NCBI GenBank assembly: GCA_946800325.1
Contig: OX326956.1
Span: 10,209,167-10,273,166, forward strand
DNA length: 64,000 bases
Source: Luzula sylvatica
Taxonomy: Eukaryota > Streptophyta > Magnoliopsida > Poales > Juncaceae
Reading direction: 5' to 3'
Part shown: positions 48,099-58,682 of the stretch, piece by piece
Position numbering within the stretch: position 1 is the first letter of the stretch
Layout of the letters: each line of letters starts with the position of its first letter
Position numbers and translations under genes: made by a program
The notes under the pieces: generated by a model
The model's input: only the letters and a program-made list of their open reading frames with translations
Database searches by the model: none
What the model was told of the DNA's origin: nothing

Positions 48099-50552
48099 AT
48101 ATGTACGTTAGAAGGTAGTTAGTTAGTTAGTTAGATGGATAGTTAGTTAATTATTAGTTAGTTAGTTATCTGGTATTTTGATAGTTAGTTATTTACATAG
48201 TTAGTTATTAGTTAGTTAGTCAGTTAGGTAGTTAGTTAGTACTTATTTAGTTAGTTATATAGTTGGTTAGTTAGTTAGTTCGCTTGTAGTTAGTTAGTAT
48301 GTTAGTTATATATTTAGTTAGTTAGTTAGTTAGTTAGTGTGTTCGTACGAAGGTTGTTAGTCAATTAATTAGTTAGGTAGTTAGTTAGTTAGTTAGTTAA
48401 TAGGTATGTATGAAGGTCGTAGTTGGTAAGTAAGTTAGTTAGTTAATTAGTGAGTTAGTTATTTAGTTTGTCAGTTAGTTAGTAGTTAGTTAGTTATTAA
48501 GTAAATTAGTAAGTTATTTAGTTCGTTAGTAAGTTAACTAGTAGTTTTTTAATTAGATAATTAATTAATTAGTTAGTTAGTTTGTTACTAACTTTGTTAA
48601 TGGGTATATACGAAGGTAGCTACTTATTTTTGTTAATTAGTTAGTTAGTTATATAATTAGTTAGTTAGCTAGTTAGTTAGTTAATAGGTATGTTGGAAGA
48701 TAATTAGTTAGTTAATTAATTAGTTATTTAGTTTGTTATCTAGTAGTTAGTTAGTTAGTTAGTTTGTTAGTTAGTTATTTAGTTATTTATCTAGAAGTTA
48801 GTTAGTTACTTAGTTAGTTAATTAGTTAGCTAGTAGTCAGTTAGTTAGTTAGTGGATATGTAGGAAGGTAGGTAGGTAGGTAGTTAATTAGTTAATATGT
48901 ATGTAGGAAGATAATTAGTAAGTTAATTAATTAGTTATTTAGTTAGTTATCTAGTAGATATTTAGTTAGTTAGTTAGTTAGTAAGTTAGTTAGTAGTTAG
49001 TTAGTTAGTTAATATGTATATAAGAAGGTAGTTAGTTAGTAAGTTAGTTAGATATTTAGTTAATTAGTTAGTTAGTTAGTTAATAGGTGTGTAGGAAGGG
49101 AGTTAATTAGTTTGTTTGTTTGTTAGTTAGTTAGTTAGGTAGTTAGTTAGTTAGTTAATTAGATAGAAAGTTATATAGTTAGTTAGTTTGATTGTTAGTC
49201 ACTTAATTAATATCTATGTAAGAAGGCAGTTAGTTAGTTAGATAGTTAGTTGATTAGTTAGTTAGTTAGTTAGTTAGGTAGTTAGTGAGTTAGTTATGTA
49301 GTAGTTTAGTTAGTTAGTTAGTTAATTAGTATATTATTTATTTAGTTAGTTAGTTAGTTAGCTAGTAGTTAGTTAGTTAGATAGTTAGTTAGTTAGTTAG
49401 TTAGTTAGTCAGTCAGTTAGTTAGTTAGTTAGTTAACTAGCAGTTAGTTAGATAGTTAGTTAGTTAGTTAGTTAGATAGTTAGTAAGTTAGTTAGTTAGT
49501 TATTTAGTTAGTTATTTATAAGTTGTCAGTTAATCAGTTAGTTAGTTAGTTATTCAATATGTATGTAAGAAGGTAGTTAGTTAGCTAGTTACATAGTTAC
49601 TTTTTAAGTTAGTTAGGAAGTTAGTTAGTAGTTATTTTGTTTGTTATATAGTTGGTTAGTTAGTTAGTTTAGCTAGTAGTTAGTTAGTTATTTAGTTAAT
49701 ATGTATGTAAGAAGGTACGTAGTTAGTTAGTAAGTTAGTTAGTTAGTTAGTTAGTTATCTAGTAGTTAGTTAGTTAGTTAGTTAGATAGATAGATAGTTA
49801 TTTACTTAGTTAGTTAGTGAGTTTGTTAGTTAGTTATTTAGTTAGTGAGTTGGTTAGTTAGCTAGTAGTTTATTAGTTAGTTAGCTTGTAGTTTCTTAGT
49901 TAATTTGTTAGTTATTTATTTAGTTAGTTAGCTAGCTAGTAGTTAGTTAGTTAGTTAGTTGGTATGTAGGAAGTTAGATAGTTAGTTAGTTAGTAAGTTA
50001 ATAGGTATGCAGGAAGATATTTAGTTAGTTAATTAGTTAGTGGGTTTGTAGGAAGGTAGTTAGTTAATTAGTTAGTTAGTTAATATGTGTGCTGGAATAT
50101 AGTAAGTTAATTAGTTAGATAGTTAGTCAATTACTTAGTTAGTTAGTTAGTTAATTAGTTAGTTAGGTAGTTAGTTAGTTAGTTATTTAATAGGTATGTA
50201 TGAAGGTAGTTGGTTAGTAAGTTAGTTAGTTAATTTGTTAGTTAGTTAGTTAGTTAGTTAGCTAGTAGTTAGTTAGTTAGTTAGTTAGTTAGTTAATTAG
50301 TTAGTAATTTAGTTAGTTAGTTAGTTAGTTAGTAAATTAACTTGTATTTAGTTAGTTAATTAGTTAATTAGTTAGTTAGTGAGTTAGTAACTTACTTAAC
50401 TGGTATGTACGAAGGTAGCTACTTATTTGGTTAATTAGTTAGTTAGTTAGCTAGTAGCAAGTTAGTTAGTTACATAATTTGTTAGTTAGTTAGTTAGTTA
50501 GTTAGTTAGTGGGTATGTAGGAAGGTACTTAGTTAGGTAGTTATTTAGTTAA

Positions 50553-50591
<39 letters not shown>

Positions 50592-50634
50592 TTAAGTATA
50601 TGTTCGTTATTTTGTGGGTATGTATGGAGGTAGC

Positions 50635-50672
<38 letters not shown>

Positions 50673-50688
50673 ATTAATTACTTATTTG

Positions 50689-50724
<36 letters not shown>

Positions 50725-50743
50725 ATGGGTTTGTAGGAAGGTA
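45413..50743. repeat. TTAG satellite, third block
   Basis: Continues the array after the LTR element. Landmark GTTCGTTGGTTATAGATAATTAG at 46356 and ATGGATAGTTAGTTAATTATTAG at about 47155 and 48131 match 38687 and about 39509 to the left, and 57731 and about 58553 to the right. The last three bases, GTA (50741-50743), are the left target duplication of the CACTA element. No genes. Confidence 0.96.
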
Positions 50744-50769
50744 CACTACAATAGATGGGCTTTTCAGCG

Positions 50770-51285
50770 ACGGGACCCTATCTTCATCGATGGGCCGTCG
50801 CAAATATAAGTCACTTTCAACGACGGGCCGTAGCTAAAATAGTATTTCCGACGGTTTTCTTTTCCGACGGCCCGTCGGAAGACCTAAACCCGTCGCAGAA
50901 GTCCACCGTCGGCCCGTCGGAGAAGACAAACCCGTCGGTGATGTTCAGCGGCGGTCCATCGGTGCTAAAAATCCCGTCGCAGATGTATTCAAAAAACCGT
51001 CATAATTCAAAAACATCACAGTCGGCCCGTCGGCCCATATATACCGTCGCAGAAGGCCCATCGTCGGCCCGTCGGAGAAGAATTACCCGTCGGTGATTCT
51101 CAGCGGCGGGCCATCGATGATAAATATCCCGTCGCAGATGCATTCAAAAATCCGTCAGAATTCAAAAATATCACCGTCGGCCCGTCGGCCCATAAATACC
51201 GTCGCAGAAGGCCCACCGTCGGCCCGTCGGAGAAGAAATACCCGCCGGTGATACTCAGCGTCGGGCCATCGGTGATAGGATTTAA
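50770..51285 (+). repeat. Left subterminal repeats of the CACTA element, with 155-bp tandem units
   Basis: Many copies of GACGGCCCGTCGG, CCCGTCGGAGAAG and CCCGTCGGTGAT. A larger unit starting CGTCGCAGAAG recurs at 50891, 51045 and 51200 (period about 155 bp). CGACGGGCCGTCG is a 13-bp odd palindrome. These would be binding sites for the element's TNPA-like protein (family knowledge). Confidence 0.85.
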
Positions 51286-51299
51286 GATTTATATATATA

Positions 51300-51545
51300 C
51301 CCCCAGCCAGACTTACCTTTCTTTTTCCCTCACTTCTCTCCTCTTCCCCCTTCGCCCAGCCCCCTGTCTCCCCCTCTTCCCCCCTTCGCCCAGCCAAGCC
51401 CACCCCACCCCAGCCCCCCTCTTCTTCCTCCTTTGCCCAGGCCCCGTCCTCCTCCTCTTGTTGCGCCCGGCCCAGCCCTCCCCAGCCCCCCTCTTTTCTG
51501 GTCCTCCTCCTGCTCGTCGTCCTCTTTTCTGGTCTGATATTGAAG
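51300..51545 (+). promoter_or_regulatory. CT-rich leader-like block of the CACTA transcript
   Basis: Just downstream of TTTATATATATACCC (about 51287-51301, TATA-like) lies a pyrimidine-rich stretch of CCCTCTTCC and CCAGCCC units. It ends at GATATTGAAG|GTATGT (donor at 51546). The long open frame through it encodes only Pro/Leu-rich low-complexity peptide, so a 5' untranslated exon is the better reading. Confidence 0.5.
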
Positions 51546-51740
51546 GTATGTATTTCTTCATTTTTTATGGTCGGTTTTTATTTTGTTTTTGTAGAGTTGA
51601 TTTTTTCTGGTCGGTTTTAAATCTTTTTTTTACGTCTAGTTTTGTTTCTGGTATGAATTTTAAGTCTGTTTATTTTACAATTATTTTTGAATCTAGGATT
51701 GGGTTTTTTTTAATCAGATTTAATTTAATTTTTTTTTTTA

Positions 51741-52216
51741 ATCAGATTTTTGGAAGGCTTCATTCTCTCGGCTGTTGTCTCTCGGCTTAATTCTCTCGGC
51801 TTAAATCTCTCTGGCTTAACTCTTGGTTGAAGGTATTTTCATCTCTCTCGGATTTTTTGAATTTGTATTTGTAGGTTTAAATAGGTTTAATTAGGTTTAC
51901 TATAGATTTTTAGGTTTAATTAGGTTAATTAGGTTTAATCTGTTCTAAGCTTTTAGTATAATTTAATTTTTTTTTTGAATCAGATTTTTGGAAGGCTTCA
52001 TTCTCTCGGCTGTTGTCTCTCGGCTTAATTCTCTCGGCTTAAATCTCTCTGGCTTAACTCTTGGTTGAAGGTATTTTCATCTCTCTCGGATTTTTTGAAT
52101 TTGTATTTGTAGGTTTAAATAGGTTTAATTAGGTTTAGTATAGATTTTTAGGTTTAATTAGGTTAATTAGGTTTAATCTGTTCTAAGCTTTTAGATTAAT
52201 TAGGTTTTTGAATGTG
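51741..52216. repeat. Two-copy tandem repeat, 238-bp period, inside CACTA intron-like DNA
   Basis: ATCAGATTTTTGGAAGGCTT begins at 51741 and 51979, and the copies are nearly identical through CTCTCGGCTTAATTCTC and GGTTGAAGGTATTTTC. Each copy contains a GGTTGAAG|GTATTT splice-donor-like site, so the duplication may have doubled an exon edge. Confidence 0.9.
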
Positions 52217-52870
52217 CGGTTTTTGAATCTGTTTTAAACTTTAGGTTTAATTAAGTTAGGTTTAAATTTGTTGTAGGTTGAAATCTGTTTTAAATTTTAA
52301 ATCTGTTGTAGTTTAATTAAATTAGGTTTAATTAAGTTAGGTTAAATCTGTATTTCTAGGTCTAAATAGGTTTAATTAGGTTTAGTATAGATTTTTAGGT
52401 TTAATTAGGTTAATTAAGTTTAATCTGTTCTAAACTTTTAGTTTAATTAGGTTTTTGAATGTGCGGTTTTTGAATCTGTTTTAAACTTTAGGTTTAATTA
52501 AGTTAGGTTTAAATTTGTTGTAGGTTGAAAGCTGTTTTAAATTTTAAATCTGTTGTAGTTTAATTAAGTTAGGTTTAATTATGTTAGGTTAAATCTGTAT
52601 TTTTAGGTTTAAATACGTTTAATTAGGTTTAGTATAGATTTTTAGGTTTAATTAGGTTAATTAGGTTTAATCTGATGTAAACTTTTAGTTTAATTAGGTT
52701 TTTGAATGTGCGGTTTTTGAGTCTGTTTTATACTTTAGGTTTAATTAAGATTGGTTTAAATCAGTTGTAGGTTTAAAATCTGTTTTAAATTTTAAATCTG
52801 TTGTATCTTAATTAAGTTAGGTTTAATTAAGTTAGGTTAAATCTGTTAGAATCTGTTGTAGTCTAATTTG
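52130..52870. repeat. Three tandem copies of a TTTAATTAGG-rich unit, about 247-bp period
   Basis: GAATGTGCGGTTTTTGA occurs at 52210, 52458 and 52704, each in the same context: GTTTAATTAGG before and CTTTAGGTTTAATTAAG after. Internally the unit is itself a microsatellite of GGTTTAATTA, so it grew at two scales. Confidence 0.88.
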
Positions 52871-53120
52871 CATTGATTTTAAATCTGGATTTTTAGGTTT
52901 AAATAACTATTTATTTTTGGAATTTTGAATCTGTTTAAAATATGTTTTAAATTTTGTAAGTATTTTAAATCGGGATTTTTTTAAATCTAATTTTTTTTAA
53001 AATCTGTTTTTAATTAATTATAAAATCTATTATTTTAAATATGTTCATTACGTTTTTTTGAAATTTGTTTAATAAATTTGTTTAATAAATTTGTTTAATA
53101 AATTTGTTTAATAAAATCAG

Positions 53121-53371
53121 GATTTTCAGAATGTACTGCGGTCTACTTTCCCACAGATGTTCATGGCGAATATGTCGCAGCAGAATCAGGACACATCGAC
53201 CCGACCATCGAATGTATGTATATGTTAAATAAAAAATATATAATTATTATAGTAGTATAGTTTCATATAACAATTCATTAAATTCAGGAGACATCGACCC
53301 GACCGTCGAATTTTGGTCCGGCAAATGATTTACTTGGAGGTTTCGATGGTGATAATTTGAAGGAGAATTAG
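53121..53371 (+). pseudogene. Terminal exons of a CACTA-encoded protein (TNPA-like), exon-tandem
   Basis: Exon 53121-53213 (after AAATCAG, donor GTATGT at 53214) encodes DFQNVLRSTFPQMFMANMSQ...TSTRPSN. Exon 53288-53371 (after AATTCAG) encodes ETSTRPSNFGPANDLLGGFDG...KEN and stops at TAG 53369-53371. Both are whole codons, so they splice in phase. The TSTRPSN peptide at the end of one exon and the start of the next is an internal duplication. The position before the 3' AT-rich and subterminal region fits the C-terminus of the element's protein. No upstream coding exons are seen in the duplicated intron-like DNA, so it is probably only a remnant. Confidence 0.55.
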
Positions 53372-53639
53372 AGAGAGTTTATTTGACCGTTGTATTTGGA
53401 TTGTTGTATTTGTGGATTGTCGTAGTCGGATTGTTGTATTTTTAGATTGTGGTATTTTGGGTCGTTGTGGCTTATTTATTTGAATTGTCGTGGTTTCATT
53501 TTCTGGATTGTTGTATTTGTGGTTTGTCGTATTTTGGGTTGTCGTGGTTTTTTCGAATTTTCGAGGTTCATTTTCGTGCCTTATTTGAATTGTCGTTGCT
53601 TATTTTGGATTGTTTGTATTTGTTTAATTGTCGTGGCTT

Positions 53640-54490
53640 TATTATAATTATTAAAATATTATTAATATAATTTGATATAATTTAATTATATATTTAATAT
53701 TAATATTATTAATATAAATTTAATATTATTTAATTATTTATTTAATATTAATATTATTAATATATATTTAATATTATTTAATTTTTAATATTATTTAATT
53801 ATTAAAATAAATTTATTATTATTTAATTATTTAGTTATATTATTAATATAAATTTAATATTATTTAATTATTTACTAATATTATAATTATTAAAATAAAT
53901 TTATTATAATTTAATTATTTATTTATATTATTAATATAAATTTAATATTATTTAATTATTTATTAATATAATATTTATTAAAATAAATTTATTATTATTT
54001 AATTATTTATTTATATTATTAATATAATTTAATTAATTATTAAAATAAATTTATTATTATTATTTAATTATTTATTTATATTATTAATATAAATTTAATA
54101 TTATTTAATTATTTATTAATATTATAATTATTAAAATAAATTATTTATTAAAATAAATTTATTATAATTTAATTATTTATTTACATTATTAATATTATTT
54201 AATTATTTATTAAAATAAATTTATTATTATTTAATTATTTATTTTTATATTATTAATATAAATTTAGTATTATTTAATTATTTATTTTTATATTATTAAT
54301 GTAAATTTAATATAATTCAATTATTTATTATTATTTAATTATTTATTTTTATATTATTAATATAAATTTAATATAATTTAATTATTTATTAAAATAAATT
54401 TATTATTATTTAATTATTTATTGAAATAAATTTATTATTATTTAATTATTTATTTTTATATTATTAATATATATTTAATATAATTCAATT
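53640..54490. repeat. AT-only-like microsatellite (TTTAATTATTTATT/AATATTATT)
   Basis: About 850 bp almost without G or C, built of TTATTATTTAATTATTTATT and ATATTATTAATATAAATTTAA variants of roughly 50-60 bp. No ORF. It lies between the last exon and the right subterminal repeats of the CACTA element. Confidence 0.92.
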
Positions 54491-54497
54491 CTTTCTG

Positions 54498-54779
54498 CAA
54501 CGGGAGAACGGTTCTGCGACGGCCCGCCGGAGAAAGGTTCTGCGACGGCCCGTCGGAGAAAGGTTCTGCTACGGACCGCCGGAGAAAGGTTCTGCTACGG
54601 CCCGCCGGAGAAAGAACTACCGTCGGAAAAAGTGACATCAGCGACGGCCCGTCGGAAAAAGTGACATTAGCGACGCCCCTTTCAGCGACGGGAGATTAGC
54701 GACGGGACGCTGTCGGAAAAACTTTCAGCGACGGTTTTTGGGAGTATCAGCGACGGTTTTTACCGTCGCTGATTTGCAG
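54498..54779 (+). repeat. Right subterminal repeats of the CACTA element
   Basis: GGTTCTGCGACGGCCCGCCGG-type units repeat about every 25 bp from 54510 to 54620. They are followed by GTGACATCAGCGACGG, TTTCAGCGACGG and ACGGTTTTTACCGTCGCTGA. The same CCGTCGG core is found at the left end, in opposing arrangement. Confidence 0.88.
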
Positions 54780-54792
54780 ATCTGTTGTAGTG

Positions 54793-54835
54793 GTAGTTAG
54801 TTAATTAGTTAGTTAGTTAGTAGGTATGTTGGAAG

Positions 54836-54878
<43 letters not shown>

Positions 54879-54927
54879 ATTAGTTAGTTAGTTATTTAGT
54901 TAGTTAGTTAAAGGTAGTTAGTTCATC

Positions 54928-54958
<31 letters not shown>

Positions 54959-55111
54959 CAATATGTATGTAAGAAGGTAGTTAGTTAGTTAGTTACATAG
55001 TTAGTTAATTAGTTAGTTTGTTAGTTAGGTAGTTAGTAAGTTAATCAGTTAGTTATATAATGGGTTAGTTAGTTAGTTAGTTACCTAGTACTTAGTTAGT
55101 TAGTTATATAT

Positions 55112-55142
<31 letters not shown>

Positions 55143-55751
55143 TAGTTAGTTAGTTAATCAGATAATCAGTTAGTTAGTTAGTTATTCAGTAAGTCAGTCA
55201 ATATGTATGTAAGAAGGAAGGTAGTAAGTTAGTTACATAGTTAGTCAATTAGTTAGTTACTTACTTACTTAGTTATCTAGTAGTTAGTTAGTTAGTTAGT
55301 TTGTCAGTTAAGCAGTTAGTTAGTTAGTTAGTTAGTTAGTTAATGAATTAGTTAGTTATTTAGTTAGTTTGTTAGTTAGTTAGATAGTAGTTAGTTAGTT
55401 GTCTAGTTAATGGTAATATTGGAATGTAGTTATTTAGTCAATAGGTACGTGGGAAGATAGTTAGTTAGTTAATTAGTTAGTTATTTAGTTAGTTAGTTAG
55501 TTAGTTAGTTTGTTAGTTACCTAGTAGTTAGTTTGTTAACTACTTAGTTGTTTATTTAATTAGTTAGTTAGTTACATGTAGTTATTTAATCACTTAATTG
55601 GTTAGTTAGTTAGTTAGTTAGTTAGTTAGTCAATATGAATGTAAGAAGGTAGTTAGTTAGTTAATTACATAATTAGTTAATTAGTTTGTTAGTTAGTTTG
55701 TAGGTATGTTGGAAGGTAGCTAACTAGTTAGTTAGGTAGTTAGTTAGTTAA

Positions 55752-55786
<35 letters not shown>

Positions 55787-56855
55787 ATATTTATGTAGGA
55801 AGATATTTAGTTAGTTAGTTAGTTAGTTAGTTGGTTAGTTAGTTATTTAGTTAGATATCTAGTAGTCCATTTAGTTATTTAATTAGTTAGTTAGTTAGTT
55901 TGTTAGTTATTTAGTCAGTTAGCTAGTGGTTGGTTAGTTAGTTAGTTAGTTAATTAGTTAATTAGGTACTTAGTTAATATGTATGTAAGAAGGAAATTAG
56001 TTAGTTAGTTAGATAAATAGTTAATTAATTTGATTGTTAGTTAGTTACTTTGTTAGTCAATATGTATATAAGAAGGTAGTTATTTAGTTAGTTACATAGT
56101 TAGTTAGTTAGGTAGGTAGGTAGTTAGTTAGTTACATAGCTAATTAGTTAGTTAGTTAGTTACATAGTTAATTAGTTAGTTAGCTAGTAATTAGTTAATC
56201 AGTTAGTTATATAGTGGGTTAGTTAGTTAGTTAGCTAGTAATTAGTTAGTTAGTTATATTTTGTTAGTTAGTTAGTAAGTTAGTTAGTCATAGTTAGTTA
56301 GTTAATCAGATAATCAGTTAGTTAGTTAGTTAGTCAGTCAGTTAGTCAATATGTATGTAAGAAAGGAAGGTAGTTAGTTAGTTACATAGTTAGTCAATTA
56401 GTTAGTTAGTTACTTACTTAGTTATCTGGTAGTTAGTTAGTTAGTTAGTTTGTCAGTTAGGTAGTTAGTTAGTTGGTTAATTAGTTAGTTAGCAAGTTAG
56501 TTAGTTAGTTAATATGTATCTAAGAAGGTAGTTAGTCAGTTCGTCAGATAGTTAGTTAAACAGTTAGTAATTTAGTTAGTTAGTTAGTTAGTTAGTTATG
56601 TAGGAGTTAGTTAGTTAGTTAATAAGTTAGTTATTTAGTTGGTTAGTTAGTTAATCAGTTAGTTATTTAGTAGGTTAATTAGTTAGTGATATAGTAGTTA
56701 TTCATTTATTTATTTAGTTAATTAGTTAGCTAGTTAATGGTTACGTAGGATGGTAGTTATTCAGTTAATAAGTATGTAGGAAGATTTTTAGATAGTTAAT
56801 TAGATAGTTATTTAGTTACTTATCTAGTAGTTCGTTAGTTATTTAGTTATTTATC

Positions 56856-56895
<40 letters not shown>

Positions 56896-57248
56896 CAGTT
56901 AATTAGATAGTTAATTAATTAGTTAGTTAGATAGTTAGTTAATTAGTTAGTTAGATAGTAAGTTAGTTAGTTATGTAGTAATTGGTTAGTTAGTTAGTTA
57001 GTTAGTTAAAAAGTTAGTTATTTAGTTAGTTAGTTTGTTAGTTAGTTAGTAGTTAGTTAGTTATTTAGTTAGTTTGTAAGTTAGTTAGCTTGTAGTTAGT
57101 TAATTAACTAGTTAGTTATTAAGTAAGTTAGTTAGTTAGTTAGTTAGTGGGTATGTAGAAAGTTAGTTAGTTAGTTAGTTAAAGTATGTAGGAAGATATT
57201 TAGTTAGTTAGTTAGTAGATTAGTTAATAGGTATGTAGGAAGGTAGTC

Positions 57249-57281
<33 letters not shown>

Positions 57282-57412
57282 ATTAGCTCGTAGTTAATTA
57301 GTTAATTAGTTAGTTACTTAGTTTGTTACTCAGTTAGTTAGTTAGATAATCAGTCAGTTATTTAGTTAGTTGGTTAGTTAGTTAGCTAGTAGTTAGTTAG
57401 TTAGTTATTTAT

Positions 57413-57445
<33 letters not shown>

Positions 57446-57626
57446 AGTTAGTAAGGAAGGTAGTTTGTTAGTTGCTTAATTAGTTAGTTAATATGAATGT
57501 AGGAAGATAGTTAGTTGGCTAATTAGTAAGTTATTTAGTTAGTTATCTAGTAGTTAGTTAGTTTGTAAGTGAGTTAGTTATTTAGTTATTTATCTAGTAG
57601 TTAGTTAGTTTGTTAGTTAGTTAGTA

Positions 57627-57661
<35 letters not shown>

Positions 57662-58591
57662 AAGTTAGTTAGTTAATTAGTTAGTTAGTTAGTTAGTTTG
57701 TTAGTTAATATGTATGTAAGAAGGTAGTTAGTTCGTTGGTTATAGATAATTAGTTAGTAAATTACTTAGTTAGTTAGTTAGTTAAATAGTTAGTTAGCTA
57801 GTAGTTAGTAAGTTAGTTAGTTAGTTATGTAGTTAGTTAGTTAGTTAGTTAGTTAGTAAGTTAGTGGGTCTGTAAGAAGTTAGTTAGTTAGTTAATTGGT
57901 ATGTATGAAGATGGTTAGTTAGTTAGTTAGTTTGTTTGTTAGTTTGTGGGTTTGTAGGAAGGTAGTTAGTAATTTAGTTAGTTAGTTAATAGGTATGTAG
58001 GAAGATAGTTAGTTAGTTAGTCAGTTGAGTGGTTAGTTAGTTATATGTAGTTAGTTAATCAGTTAATTAGTTAGTTAGTTTGTTAGTTAGTCAATACGTA
58101 CGTATGAAGGTAGTTAGTTAGTTAGTTACATAGTTAGTTAATTAGTTAGTTAGTTAGGTAGGTAGGTAGTTAGTAGTTATATAGTTAGTTAGTTAATCAG
58201 TTAGTTATGTAGTTGGTTAGTTAGTTAGTTAGCTAGTTGTTAGTTAGTTAGTCAGTTAGTTTGTGGGTATGTTGGAAGTTAGTTAGTTAGTTAGTTAGTT
58301 AGTTAACTGGTATGTAGGAAGATAGTTAGTTAGTTAATTAGCTAGTTATTCAGTTTGTTATCTAGTTGTTAGTTAGTTAGTTAGTTAGTTAGCTAGCTAG
58401 CTAGTAGTTAGTTAGATTGTTTGTAAATTAGTTAGTTAGTTAATTAGTTAATTAGTCAGTTAGTTAGTTAATATGTATGTAAGAAGGTAGTTAGTTAGTC
58501 AGTTAGTTAGTTATTATGTACGTAAGAAGGTAGTTAGTAAGTTAGTTAGATGGATAGTTAGTTAATTATTAGTTAGTTTGTTATCTGGTAT

Positions 58592-58632
<41 letters not shown>

Positions 58633-58643
58633 CAGTTAGTTCA

Positions 58644-58678
<35 letters not shown>

Positions 58679-58682
58679 ATAA
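54793..58682. repeat. TTAG satellite, fourth block
   Basis: Begins with the right GTA duplication of the CACTA element and ends at the Copia LTR. Module A recurs at about 55905-56045, and the GTTCGTTGGTTATAGATAATTAG landmark at 57731 aligns with 46356 (offset 11375). The offset falls to about 7.3 kb when the 4.05-kb CACTA insertion is removed. AATAA (58678-58682) would be the left target duplication of the Copia element. No genes. Confidence 0.96.

Larger units (their letters stand above)
50744..54792 (+). mobile_element. Complete non-autonomous CACTA transposon with GTA target duplication
   Basis: Left end CACTACAATAGAT (50744-50756) and right end ATCTGTTGTAGTG (54780-54792) are inverted repeats matching at 12 of 13 positions. 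GTA flanks both sides (50741-50743, 54793-54795), the 3-bp duplication typical of CACTA elements. Both ends carry dense GC-rich subterminal repeats built on CCGTCGG/CCGACGG. The 4049-bp interior has a leader-like CT-rich block, tandemly duplicated intron-like DNA, two short coding exons, and an AT-rich microsatellite, but no transposase (TNPD/TNP2) domain. Mobility would need a related autonomous element. Confidence 0.95.

Noticed and set aside
51248..51790. 180-codon plus-strand ORF in the CACTA element
   Set aside because: Pro/Leu/Phe low-complexity translation of a pyrimidine-rich leader that runs through a splice-donor-like site into intron-like DNA.
53447..53670. Two overlapping ORFs of 66-73 codons after the CACTA stop codon
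   Set aside because: TTG/TCG-rich repetitive sequence (GGATTGTTGTATTTG units) in the 3' untranslated position, translating to Cys/Phe/Leu repeats.
1..58682. Telomere or interstitial telomeric repeat
   Set aside because: The unit is TTAG, not the plant TTTAGGG or another telomere unit. GG runs are rare, and the array is degenerate with kb-scale modules.
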